From: Bacteroides sp. CAG:1076
GTDB lineage: Bacteria > Bacteroidota > Bacteroidia > Bacteroidales > Bacteroidaceae
NCBI GenBank assembly: GCA_000436795.1
Contig: HF993263.1
Location: 1-13,659, forward strand
Reading direction: 5' to 3'
DNA length: 13,659 bases
In this document: one piece after another, positions 1-7,098 of the stretch
Position numbering within the stretch: position 1 is the first letter of the stretch
Layout: each line of letters begins with the position of its first letter
The notes under the pieces: model-generated
What the model was told of the DNA's origin: nothing
Database searches by the model: none
Seen by the model: the letters and a program-made list of their open reading frames with translations, nothing else
Translations under genes and position numbers: made by a program

Positions 1-1
1 A

Positions 2-682
2 GAAAAGGCTGCTATGGCTAAGGAAATCAAACAGCGTCTTTACGCATTGTTTGCAGTGCTGGGTGTTGTTATTTTCTTCTGGTTCTCATTCCATCAGAAC
101 GGTACTTCACTTTCACTCTTTGCGAGAGACTTTGTTGATACATCCACAATTGCTCCGGAAATATGGCAGGCAGTGAATCCTTTCTTTGTGATTACATTGA
201 CTCCGATTATCATGATGATTTTCGGTTCTCTTTCAAGAAGAGGTAAAGAGATTTCTACTCCACGTAAGATTGCCATCGGTATGCTCATCGCAGGTTTGGC
301 TTATCTCTTCCTTTCAGCATATTCACTTATTATGGGTTATCCTTCTGCTGCCGAATACAGAGAGCTTCCTATCGACCAGCAGGTTAAGGCGGGAGCATGG
401 GTTCTGATTGTTCTTTACTTCCTGCTTACTGTGGCTGAGTTGTTTATTTCACCTCTTGGATTGTCATTTGTTTCGAAGGTGGCTCCAAAGCATCTTTTAG
501 GACTTTGTCAGGGATTATGGCTCGGTGCGACTGCCGTAGGTAATCTCTTGTTGTGGATTGGTCCTCTGATGTATAACGCTATCCCTATCGGATATTGCTG
601 GGCTATTTTCATGATCGTATGCTTTATTTCAATGGGAGTAATGCTGTTCATGGTGAAATGGCTGGAACGTGTAGCTAAGTAA
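2..682 (+). CDS. POT/PTR2-family peptide transporter, 3' part (5' end outside window)
   Basis: This is the C-terminal part of a proton-coupled oligopeptide transporter of the major facilitator superfamily, an inner-membrane protein that imports di- and tripeptides. The frame is open to the window edge, so the ATG at 14 is probably internal and the N-terminal half with the ExxER motif is missing. About six hydrophobic segments are visible. The family's TM10 block (AELFISPLGLS) keeps its glutamate, and the region aligns by eye with the second half of the POT gene at 5206-6750 (RRGKEISTPRK against KRGIEPSSPRK). In TM7 this protein reads FHQNG where the paralogue has YEQAG, so the conserved glutamate is histidine (codon at 92-94). 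That suggests a divergent POT subclade with different coupling or substrate. A strong terminator follows 26 nt after the stop. The family call is firm; the substrate is inferred. Confidence 0.88.
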   Translation, partial: EKAAMAKEIKQRLYALFAVLGVVIFFWFSFHQNGTSLSLFARDFVDTSTIAPEIWQAVNPFFVITLTPIIMMIFGSLSRRGKEISTPRKIAIGMLIAGLAYLFLSAYSLIMGYPSAAEYRELPIDQQVKAGAWVLIVLYFLLTVAELFISPLGLSFVSKVAPKHLLGLCQGLWLGATAVGNLLLWIGPLMYNAIPIGYCWAIFMIVCFISMGVMLFMVKWLERVAK

Positions 683-708
683 TCGAATAAATAAATCTGA
701 TAAAGCTG

Positions 709-760
709 CGAGGCGTACAGAATGAGTCTTGAACTCGGTCTGTACGCCTCGATTTTTATT
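709..760 (+). terminator. Rho-independent terminator after the POT gene
   Basis: A perfect 12-bp stem (CGAGGCGTACAG at 709-720 with CTGTACGCCTCG at 740-751) closes a loop that can itself pair (GAGT 724-727 with ACTC 733-736). It is followed by ATTTTTATTT. It lies 26 nt after the stop of the plus-strand transporter. On the minus strand the sequence after the stem is less T-rich, so it probably serves the convergent DUF262 operon only partly. A weak AT-rich hairpin (762-777) with another T-run follows. Confidence 0.88.
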
Positions 761-941
761 TAAGAAAAGCTCTTCTTTTATTTTTCCGTCGGCTGGATAA
801 TTGTCTTTTATCTGGTAAATGTAATCTGTGTTTCGAGTAACTTGTAAGTAGGGCGTTTTTTATTATAGGTAACGGAGGAATGCTTTCGGCTATTGTGTGA
901 TTATATTTACTGTATCACCGTGAGTTGATGGTCACTATTGA

Positions 942-3323
942 TTAGCATCTTACTTTGTTGGTGTAATACTGCATGATTTTCTCAATCATGGCTTTCCTAT
1001 GTTTGTAAACCATATTCTCGTCGTAATATGCCACTTCCTCGTCATAAATCAGTTTAAGCTTCAGTGAATCGTACGTAGGTTTCGAGTAGAAATCAATCTT
1101 CTTTTTCGCCACATCCTGATTGCTGTACGATGAGTTTTGCTCTACGTTCAGCAAAGCCAGATTGCCGAAGTCGTCCAGGCACGCCGGAGAGATTGTGGTT
1201 TTATTGAATTCATGGTGCTGGGGAAAGACGTGTTCGACAGAGTTCCGGGAGATAAACCGATAGCGCTTGAACTTTTCGTCATTTTTATATTCCTCTGTAT
1301 CTTTCATTTCCTTCCATAAAATGTATTCCAGTTTCTGGAACCAGTAGTGACGGAAATGCACGCCCAATTGACTTTCGAGATAGGTTTTGATATCGTTTGA
1401 AAAATCATGCTCTATGCTTGATGCTTCCAGTAATTTCCATGACAGCGCCTGAAGGGACAGACCATTCTCCATGAATTGACGGACGGACAACGTGTTGTCA
1501 ATAAATTCAAGTAAAGAAAGCTGTCTTTCTCGTGTATCTTTATCTCCTTTGTCTATGGTATAACCGATAAAAGGAGTCAGCCATAACAATGGATTTGTTG
1601 TGAAATATAGCATGGACTGCAACATCGACATGCAACTTTTTTCGCGTTTTGTGTAACTAAGGTTCCCATCGGATATATTGGTTTCTATCAGGCTTAATTC
1701 ATTGATACCTTCTGTTTCAACCCATTTTACTATGTATTTGTCGAAATGCCACCGAACTGTCCAAAGCAGCTTGAAGAATTTTTCTACCTCTTCAGCTTTT
1801 TCTTTTTCCGGTTCTTCAGAAGCTACAAGTTCCTTAAATATCTCAAGCAGGGAATTTTCCTGTAGAGATTTCTCTATATCCTCTTGTTTGTTTCTGAAAC
1901 GGAATAGCCGGTACGTTAGTATCAGCAAACTCGGGAAAGAGATAATTGACCTACAAGCTAATGACGGTAAAGCTGTTGGGTCTGTTTCACGAAACTCTGT
2001 CGTAAGGTGAGGAATGTACGGATGGATGGTAAACGCATGCAATCCATATCCTTCCCTGCCGGGAGTAACATCTTCCAGTTTGCTGGATTCTTCTTCCGTC
2101 AGATGATTCCAGTCTTTATGCAACAGTTGGTCGTTTTTGGAACTTCTTTTTTTACTTCCTTTTGCCCACTCTATCTCTCCTTCGATATTGTTTCCTATCT
2201 GCGATAGCCTGAGTTGAACTCCTTTATGATAATTGTCCGAGTAAATCTTGAACTGGATATATTTTATTTTTTCGCTTTCAGTATAAATCTGACATACTTC
2301 GCTGGGTATATTTGTCCCGATCCATGCTCCACCCAACTCTCCACTAACTGATACTATATCCGATAATTTGAAATCTTGCAGGCAGAAGGATTTCATGTCG
2401 GTTAGTGTAACGGTTCTCTCCATGTTGTCGGAGTGTAATATCTGGCAGAGTGTCATTCCTTCCTTATTCTGCAAGTCGGAAGATGTTTCTCGACTGGCGA
2501 GAGGAGAAGGGGCTTGGTCTGTCAATGTCCCAAAATCGTATGCCGGAAATAATCTGTCTGCATTCCATTCTATGGATGCATTCATTTGTTCGCAACATTC
2601 CCATATTTTGCTGTAATGTAATTTGTCGGATGGCAACCTTTTCAGCAACAGCGATTTCAGGATATCCGACTGCTCCAGTTGTAATCCAGCGTTATTGATG
2701 GTCGTGAAGAGTTTGTTCAAATCAGTACCTTTGGGCACAATATTCATGACAAACTTTACTTGACTGTAAATGTAGCGTCCTAAATCCTGAAGCTTCGATT
2801 CATCGTTTATTTCGTTCAACCATCCAGTAATGGAAGTTACCGCCCGGGCTATGCAGCAGAGATATTCGTCTTTGCTGACGGTCTCGTCAGAGGCTATGTC
2901 GGATGCAGGATATTCATTGAGTAACCGATGAAAATAATCTTCTACTTGATTGCGGATGGAAAAACGGATTCGCAGGTTCTGATGATACCTCAGGAATCTG
3001 TTCAGGTCGGTGTTGCAACCTGTCTTTGAAAAGGCAACGGCAATCAGCCAAAGGGTGGTGAAACGCTGCTGTCCGTCCAACAATTCATAAACAGCTGTTT
3101 CATCGCTGCCCGAATGGGTGCGCTTGTACAAGATGACTGTTCCGATGAAATATGCTTCAGATTTATCATGTTCGAAAGCGGCATAGATATCATTCAGCAG
3201 CTTATAAATCTGCTCATTTCCCCATACGTACGGTCGCTGGTACGAAGGTACGCAAAACGGATATTCTTCTATTAAATCTGAGATGCTTTTGATACTGGTG
3301 ATGACTTTTTCTCGTTGTCCCAT
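942..3323 (-). CDS. DUF262-DUF1524 protein, GmrSD/SspE-like putative nuclease
   Basis: Second gene of a two-gene operon. The start at 3323 is preferred: it lies 4 nt after the upstream stop and gives the usual short DUF262 N-terminus (794 residues). An in-frame ATG at 3350 would overlap the upstream gene by 23 bp. Using the 3323 start, the DUF262 core shows PSYQRPYVW (26-34), DGQQRFTTL (83-91) and a distal block FTTINNAGLQLEQSD (206-220). The C-terminus carries a DUF1524 HNH-type nuclease signature: EHVFPQ (697-702), DDFGNLALLN (717-726) and the following N730, N735 and lysines. Between the two lies an extra block, about residues 267-446, that I cannot assign, making the protein longer than I expect for this family. 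Known relatives (GmrSD, BrxU, SspE) cut modified or phosphorothioated DNA in an NTP-dependent way. A restriction/defence role here is inferred; the modification sensed, if any, is unknown. Confidence 0.87.
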   Translation of the reverse strand: MGQREKVITSIKSISDLIEEYPFCVPSYQRPYVWGNEQIYKLLNDIYAAFEHDKSEAYFIGTVILYKRTHSGSDETAVYELLDGQQRFTTLWLIAVAFSKTGCNTDLNRFLRYHQNLRIRFSIRNQVEDYFHRLLNEYPASDIASDETVSKDEYLCCIARAVTSITGWLNEINDESKLQDLGRYIYSQVKFVMNIVPKGTDLNKLFTTINNAGLQLEQSDILKSLLLKRLPSDKLHYSKIWECCEQMNASIEWNADRLFPAYDFGTLTDQAPSPLASRETSSDLQNKEGMTLCQILHSDNMERTVTLTDMKSFCLQDFKLSDIVSVSGELGGAWIGTNIPSEVCQIYTESEKIKYIQFKIYSDNYHKGVQLRLSQIGNNIEGEIEWAKGSKKRSSKNDQLLHKDWNHLTEEESSKLEDVTPGREGYGLHAFTIHPYIPHLTTEFRETDPTALPSLACRSIISFPSLLILTYRLFRFRNKQEDIEKSLQENSLLEIFKELVASEEPEKEKAEEVEKFFKLLWTVRWHFDKYIVKWVETEGINELSLIETNISDGNLSYTKREKSCMSMLQSMLYFTTNPLLWLTPFIGYTIDKGDKDTRERQLSLLEFIDNTLSVRQFMENGLSLQALSWKLLEASSIEHDFSNDIKTYLESQLGVHFRHYWFQKLEYILWKEMKDTEEYKNDEKFKRYRFISRNSVEHVFPQHHEFNKTTISPACLDDFGNLALLNVEQNSSYSNQDVAKKKIDFYSKPTYDSLKLKLIYDEEVAYYDENMVYKHRKAMIEKIMQYYTNKVRC

Positions 3324-3327
3324 AAAT

Positions 3328-4713
3328 CTACTTTTCTTCCTCTGAAACATTACATTGGTTTACTAATGTCTGAATGTTTTTGCACAACCATTTGTCGTAT
3401 GCACTACCTGCGGTTGGACTCTTATCCTTCAGCTCTTTGCGAAAGAACTTGCTGATACGTCCGAATAACCTGTCGGCGGCATATCCTTGTTGAAACAAGG
3501 TGGGGTCGAGCTCATCATATTCAAAAGCCTGCAAGGTCTTCATCAGCTCGTCACACGTATAGCAGGTTAAAACCTCATCGATAATAAAATGATTTTCCTG
3601 AATGAACTTCGGTATACTTTTTTCCCGGATACTGTTGTTTTGCAGACGGAGAACATATGTATATCTGAAGATTTGCAAGGCTGCTTCAATCAGCCTTTCC
3701 GTACCAAAACGACTGACGTAACACATCAGTACCACCTGATAAAACTCTCTGACGAACTCTGTCCGGTCTTCTACATCGATAACTTCCCGTGTGAATCTGA
3801 CGTATACTTCCGGCAGGCCATCCATCTTAATGAAAATATTCTGATAGATGGAAACAAACTGATCGAGGTAATCGATAAAATTCTCGCCATTATACAGAGG
3901 CTGTCGTAGGGCGAGTTTGTAAGGCGGAAGATGCAGCATACGGTATTCTTCTTCCAGTTGTATCTGTTGGAATCCTATTTTTCGGTGTCCGTTCAGGGTT
4001 TTGTTGCTGAATTCGTCGATGATGATTTGTTTTTTCTGTTTCTCGCGTGTATAGTCACCATGCGTATTTTTAGGTGGAACCTTTTCCCAGTGTAGGATAT
4101 TCCATCGGCGCCCCAGCAGCAACAGGCGTGTTACTTCATCCAGATACTTAAACTGTTCCCATTTCCGTGCGTAGGATTCGTTCTGAGAGTCCTTTCCGAT
4201 GTATCTCAAATGATGAGCCTTTATGATGTCGATGCCGGAAAGACGTACACCGCCGGTATTCTGAGTTTCAAAAAAAGTATATGCATCGTCTTCCTGCTGC
4301 GTGATGACAAGTGTCACGTTGATATGCTGCAAAGTATGTTCATTGATGTCTTTTTCAGTGCAGAACTCTCGGATAATCTGAGCGTTTTTCCGGATGTTTT
4401 CCATAGAAACCGGAGAATGATACTTGATGGAAATCTCCTGTCGGAAAGAAAGAACATGTAAGAGAATGGCAAGGGTCGTTATACGTTGCTGTCCGTCGAT
4501 GATGGAATACAGATTATCGTGCTCATGCAGGATGATGCTTCCCAGATAGTACATCGGTTCTTCCTGAGAGTGTTGCTGGTAGGCATAGATATCTTTCAAC
4601 AGCGTAAGCACTTCGTTTTTCGTCCATACGTACGGGCGTTGGTATTCGGGAATATCGAGCGGGAGGCTGAATAGTTTCGGAATACTCAAACTTTTTACTC
4701 TGATCTGGTTCAT
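3328..4713 (-). CDS. DUF262 protein without nuclease domain (GmrS-like)
   Basis: First gene of the DUF262 operon. The start at 4713 is preferred because it gives a typical family N-terminus (461 residues); an in-frame ATG at 4776 adds 21 residues with no family likeness. DUF262 hallmarks are DIPEYQRPYVW (20-30), DGQQRITTL (73-81) and FFETQNTGGVRLSGIDIIK (147-165). The DGQQR motif belongs to the nucleotide-binding/hydrolysis site in characterised DUF262 proteins. The rest looks helical and has no DUF1524 HxxP...GNLxLL nuclease motif, so this protein probably does not cut DNA. The stop lies 4 nt before the preferred start of the DUF262-DUF1524 gene, so the two are very likely co-transcribed. 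A GmrS-like NTPase or sensor partner of the nuclease is a reasonable inference; a physical complex is not shown. No clear Bacteroides promoter is visible just upstream. By eye both genes are more AT-rich than the neighbouring transporter at 5206-6750 (not computed). Confidence 0.85.
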   Translation of the reverse strand: MNQIRVKSLSIPKLFSLPLDIPEYQRPYVWTKNEVLTLLKDIYAYQQHSQEEPMYYLGSIILHEHDNLYSIIDGQQRITTLAILLHVLSFRQEISIKYHSPVSMENIRKNAQIIREFCTEKDINEHTLQHINVTLVITQQEDDAYTFFETQNTGGVRLSGIDIIKAHHLRYIGKDSQNESYARKWEQFKYLDEVTRLLLLGRRWNILHWEKVPPKNTHGDYTREKQKKQIIIDEFSNKTLNGHRKIGFQQIQLEEEYRMLHLPPYKLALRQPLYNGENFIDYLDQFVSIYQNIFIKMDGLPEVYVRFTREVIDVEDRTEFVREFYQVVLMCYVSRFGTERLIEAALQIFRYTYVLRLQNNSIREKSIPKFIQENHFIIDEVLTCYTCDELMKTLQAFEYDELDPTLFQQGYAADRLFGRISKFFRKELKDKSPTAGSAYDKWLCKNIQTLVNQCNVSEEEK

Positions 4714-4904
4714 AGTTATGGTAAGTTGCTTGGGGCGTTCACAGAAAGATGTTGAGGACTTTCCATGACATTGCACATTATTTGTCCGACCGTGAAGTTA
4801 TAAAAAATATTGTTTCTAAGGACATCCGATGACTGCTTATTGAAAATCTGCGGCAATTTACGGATAAGCCGATGCTATGCCGATAAAGCAATACTGACGA
4901 TTCG

Positions 4905-4943
4905 TTTTGTTTTTGTACAAAAACAAAAATCTTTTGTACAAAA
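4905..4943. promoter_or_regulatory. Twin TTTTGTACAAAA palindromes, candidate operator
   Basis: Two perfect palindromes share the core TTTTGTACAAAA. The first (4905-4928) has 12-bp arms centred between 4916 and 4917. The second (4932-4943) has 6-bp arms centred between 4937 and 4938. Centre-to-centre spacing is 21 bp, two helical turns, as expected for two repressor dimers on one DNA face. The pair lies about 190 nt upstream of the preferred DUF262 start, and a TATTTTTTG on the minus strand (a near match to the Bacteroides -7 box) overlaps the second palindrome. Autoregulated defence operons often have such operators. The regulator is unknown, and no helix-turn-helix gene is present nearby. 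Confidence 0.5.
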
Positions 4944-5017
4944 AATAAAAAAACATGGAGGCGTTTTCTTCCGAAGGTGCCGGAGCCTTTTTTCGAGGTT
5001 GCCGGGATATATGCAAA

Positions 5018-5088
5018 CAAGTCCTTTAACCTTTCCCGAAGTTTTTCGTCCTGCAACAGCAGGATAGGGGAAGAGGTTAAAGGACTTG
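5018..5088 (-). repeat. Long imperfect inverted repeat (71-nt hairpin)
   Basis: The outer arms pair over 15 bp (CAAGTCCTTTAACCT at 5018-5032 with AGGTTAAAGGACTTG at 5074-5088). After a one-base bulge (5073) they continue for 5 bp (TTCCC 5033-5037 with GGGAA 5068-5072). Inside is a second 6-bp hairpin with a 4-nt loop (TCCTGC 5049-5054, GCAGGA 5059-5064). The element starts about 118 nt after the POT stop on the minus strand and is followed there by TTTGCATATAT, only a weak T-run. It could be an atypical terminator or 3'-end stabiliser of the POT transcript, an attenuator of the DUF262 operon, or a small non-autonomous palindromic repeat. The sequence does not decide between these. Confidence 0.55.
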
Positions 5089-5205
5089 TGGTATATCGCC
5101 GCATCCGGCAGTGTCGGTTGAAAGCTTGCTTGTCTGCTTGTTGGGAACCGTCAACCGTCGATTATTTCAGCGTTGCGATTGTATTTTCGGATAAAGGTTG
5201 CGGGC

Positions 5206-6750
5206 TTATTCGGCTCCCTTCATCATTTTTTGCAGCTTACCCGAGAACAGGAACAGGACGACTGCTGCCGTACCGCTCATGAAGACAAACAACATAAAGA
5301 AATCGAACAGGTTTTCAATGTGGTAACCCAAGAAAGTTTTGGTGACTCCGCCTTCCGGATAATAGCCGCTCAACATGCCGGCAAATTTGTTGGCTGCCGA
5401 GGTACTGAGATACCATACGCCCATCAACAGCGAGGAGAAGCGTACCGGAGAGAGTTTGTATACCAGCGACAGTCCGATAGGAGCCAGACAAAGTTCTCCC
5501 ATGGTGTGGATGAGATACAATCCTGTCAGCCAGATCATGCTGACTTTTACGCCGGGTTCCACATCTTTTACGCCAAAGGCGATGAAGAGATATCCTAATG
5601 AAAGCAACAGCAGACCGATAGCCTGTTTACGCGGTGAGCTGGGTTCGATACCCCGCTTGCCGAGGAATGACCAGATAGCAGCAAATACAGGTGCCAGCGT
5701 GACAATCATAATCGGATTGAAGGACTGGAAATAAGCGGCAGGCATTTCCCAGCCTCCGATGTGACGGTCGGTTTGTTCATCGGCAAAGAAGGTGAGTGAA
5801 GCTCCTGCCTGTTCGTAGGCTGCCCAAAAGAAAATCACGAAAAAGGCGATAATATATATCACACCGATTCGGGCTTGTTCCGTACGGGTCAGACTCTTGT
5901 CGGTGATGATGATGACAGGCATCACGATGGTAGTGGCATAAATCAGCGAACCGATCCAGTCGGCTCCGGCAAAGATACCGCCGTTGCCTCCCCAGTTGAC
6001 GGAGAACAGGATGGTAAGCAGAACCGTACCCGCAATCATCCATACCGTACGCTTGTTTCCTTCCTTATCGGCCGGTGACGTTTCTGTCACTTTTTTTGTT
6101 TTGGCAGGAGCCGTGCCTACAGGATTACCTTCCGGATCGCAGATATATTTGTTCTTAAACAACTGGAAGACCGTGGCACCCAGTATCATTCCGATACATG
6201 CCGCGAGAAATCCCCATTTGAAATCCTCCGGATGTCCGGTATTCCCTACCAGTCCGCATACCAGCGGGGCGAGGGTGGAACCCACATTTACTCCCATATA
6301 GAAGATGGTAAAAGCCGAATCCTTACGTCTGTCGTCGGCTGTGTACAGGCGTCCTACCATGGTCGAAATGTTTGGTTTGAAGAATCCGTTACCCAAAATC
6401 AACAGGCCCAGTCCCACAAACATCAACCATTTGGCCAGTTCCGCCTGGTGAAAATAGCAGGCACTCAGAAAAAGCATGAACTGTCCTGCCGCCATGGTCA
6501 GTGCTCCCACGACGATGGAACGGCGGTTTCCCCAGTACCGGTCGGCGATGTAGCCGCCAATCAGCGGAGTAAGGTATACCAGTCCCGTATAACTTCCGTA
6601 TACTTGCGAAGCTGTTTCTTTGTCGAACAGCAAGGCTTGCACCATATAAAGCATGAACAAGGCGCGCATGCCGTAGTAACTGAACCGCTCCCACATCTCA
6701 GTTACAAAGAGTAAATAAAGTCCTTTCGGATGTCCTTTTGTCTGATTCAT
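5206..6750 (-). CDS. POT/PTR2-family proton-coupled peptide transporter
   Basis: A complete 514-residue inner-membrane transporter that should import di- and tripeptides with protons, at normal family length. Family hallmarks in order are: the TM1 ExxER block (EMWERFSYYGMRALF, residues 18-32); the PTR2 signature FTIFYMGVNVGSTLAP in the middle of the N-terminal half; a charged cytoplasmic stretch rich in Lys, Thr and Asp between the two six-helix halves; the TM7 glutamate in FWAAYEQAGASL; and the TM10 glutamate in MGELCLAPIGLS. These are the residues expected for proton coupling, unlike the paralogue at 2-682, which has histidine in TM7. It is transcribed alone from a textbook Bacteroides promoter at 6797-6827. 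There is no strong T-tailed terminator directly after the stop; the hairpin at 5018-5088 may end the transcript. The peptide-transport call rests on family; the exact substrate range is not known. Confidence 0.94.
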   Translation of the reverse strand: MNQTKGHPKGLYLLFVTEMWERFSYYGMRALFMLYMVQALLFDKETASQVYGSYTGLVYLTPLIGGYIADRYWGNRRSIVVGALTMAAGQFMLFLSACYFHQAELAKWLMFVGLGLLILGNGFFKPNISTMVGRLYTADDRRKDSAFTIFYMGVNVGSTLAPLVCGLVGNTGHPEDFKWGFLAACIGMILGATVFQLFKNKYICDPEGNPVGTAPAKTKKVTETSPADKEGNKRTVWMIAGTVLLTILFSVNWGGNGGIFAGADWIGSLIYATTIVMPVIIITDKSLTRTEQARIGVIYIIAFFVIFFWAAYEQAGASLTFFADEQTDRHIGGWEMPAAYFQSFNPIMIVTLAPVFAAIWSFLGKRGIEPSSPRKQAIGLLLLSLGYLFIAFGVKDVEPGVKVSMIWLTGLYLIHTMGELCLAPIGLSLVYKLSPVRFSSLLMGVWYLSTSAANKFAGMLSGYYPEGGVTKTFLGYHIENLFDFFMLFVFMSGTAAVVLFLFSGKLQKMMKGAE

Positions 6751-6796
6751 TTGCTTCTATTTTGATAAATTGTTAGAATTTACGCCAAAAACGTTG

Positions 6797-6827
6797 CAAA
6801 AATAGCAAATAAATCGGTTGCTTCAAA
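6797..6827 (-). promoter_or_regulatory. Bacteroides-type promoter of the POT gene
   Basis: On the minus strand a -33 TTTG (plus-strand CAAA at 6824-6827) and a -7 TATTTTTG (plus-strand CAAAAATA at 6797-6804) are separated by exactly 19 bp. This is a perfect match to the Bacteroides housekeeping consensus TTTG-N19-21-TAnnTTTG. It predicts a start near 6790 and a leader of about 40 nt before the ATG at 6750. Confidence 0.85.
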
Positions 6828-6858
6828 ATCGAAAGGGAATGGAATGTTGCTGTTTGGC

Positions 6859-6943
6859 CGACTCCTTGTTCTGTTTTTGTACCTGATTCATGGCAAAAGG
6901 CTATGAATTTTGCCGTGGAGTCGTATGTTCGTTCTGAAAGAAC
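6859..6943. other. Hairpin-rich intergenic stretch upstream of the POT promoter
   Basis: In the 270-nt gap between the TPR terminator and the POT gene I see no gene, but several nested inverted repeats. CGACTCC (6859-6865) pairs with GGAGTCG (6917-6923). Inside them GGCAAAA pairs with TTTTGCC (6892-6914), competing with ATTCAT/ATGAAT. Next to them is GTTC(TGAAA)GAAC (6931-6943). A half-site TTTTGTAC (6874-6881) recalls the 4905-4943 palindromes. Function is unknown; it could bind a regulator of the POT promoter or encode a small structured RNA. Confidence 0.3.
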
Positions 6944-7028
6944 CTGTGGAAGGGTGACTTGCTGTGTCGGGTACAGGGAGGTTGGGAAGCCTGCCGGGTG
7001 AACATACAGTTTGCATCCTGACAAAATA

Positions 7029-7066
7029 AAAGGAAGAGCAGTATATGTATTATCTGCTCTTCCTTT
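7029..7066 (-). terminator. Terminator of the TPR gene
   Basis: A 13-bp perfect stem (AAAGGAAGAGCAG at 7029-7041 with CTGCTCTTCCTTT at 7054-7066) encloses a 12-nt AT-rich loop. On the minus strand it begins about 32 nt after the TPR stop and runs into TTTTATTTTG, typical of intrinsic termination. It insulates the TPR gene from the POT transporter. Confidence 0.85.
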
Positions 7067-7098
7067 ATCGAAAAGAATAATTTGACTTGTTTAAACTC

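Larger units (their letters stand above)
4714..5205. other. Gene-poor leader between POT gene and DUF262 operon
   Basis: About 490 nt separate the stop of the minus-strand POT gene from the preferred start of the DUF262 operon. No convincing gene is present. A 108-codon minus-strand open frame runs through 4778-5104 but crosses all the palindromes and resembles nothing I know. The region holds a long hairpin (5018-5088) and two identical-core palindromes (4905-4928, 4932-4943), both annotated separately. No perfect Bacteroides promoter was found on the minus strand. The nearest approach is TATTTTTTG (one base too long for TAnnTTTG), overlapping the 4932-4943 palindrome. Confidence 0.6.

Noticed and set aside
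3123..3132. CTTGTACAAG palindrome resembling the 4905-4943 operator core
   Set aside because: It lies within DUF262 coding sequence, only the central TTGTACAA is shared, and codon constraints explain it; probably chance.
4778..5104. 108-codon minus-strand open frame just upstream of the DUF262 operon
   Set aside because: It runs through the long hairpin and both palindromes, ends in a Ser/Arg-rich random-looking tail, and has no recognisable motif; better explained as leader DNA.
6773..7024. 83-codon minus-strand open frame between the TPR and POT genes
   Set aside because: It covers the POT promoter and the hairpin cluster, and shows no motif.
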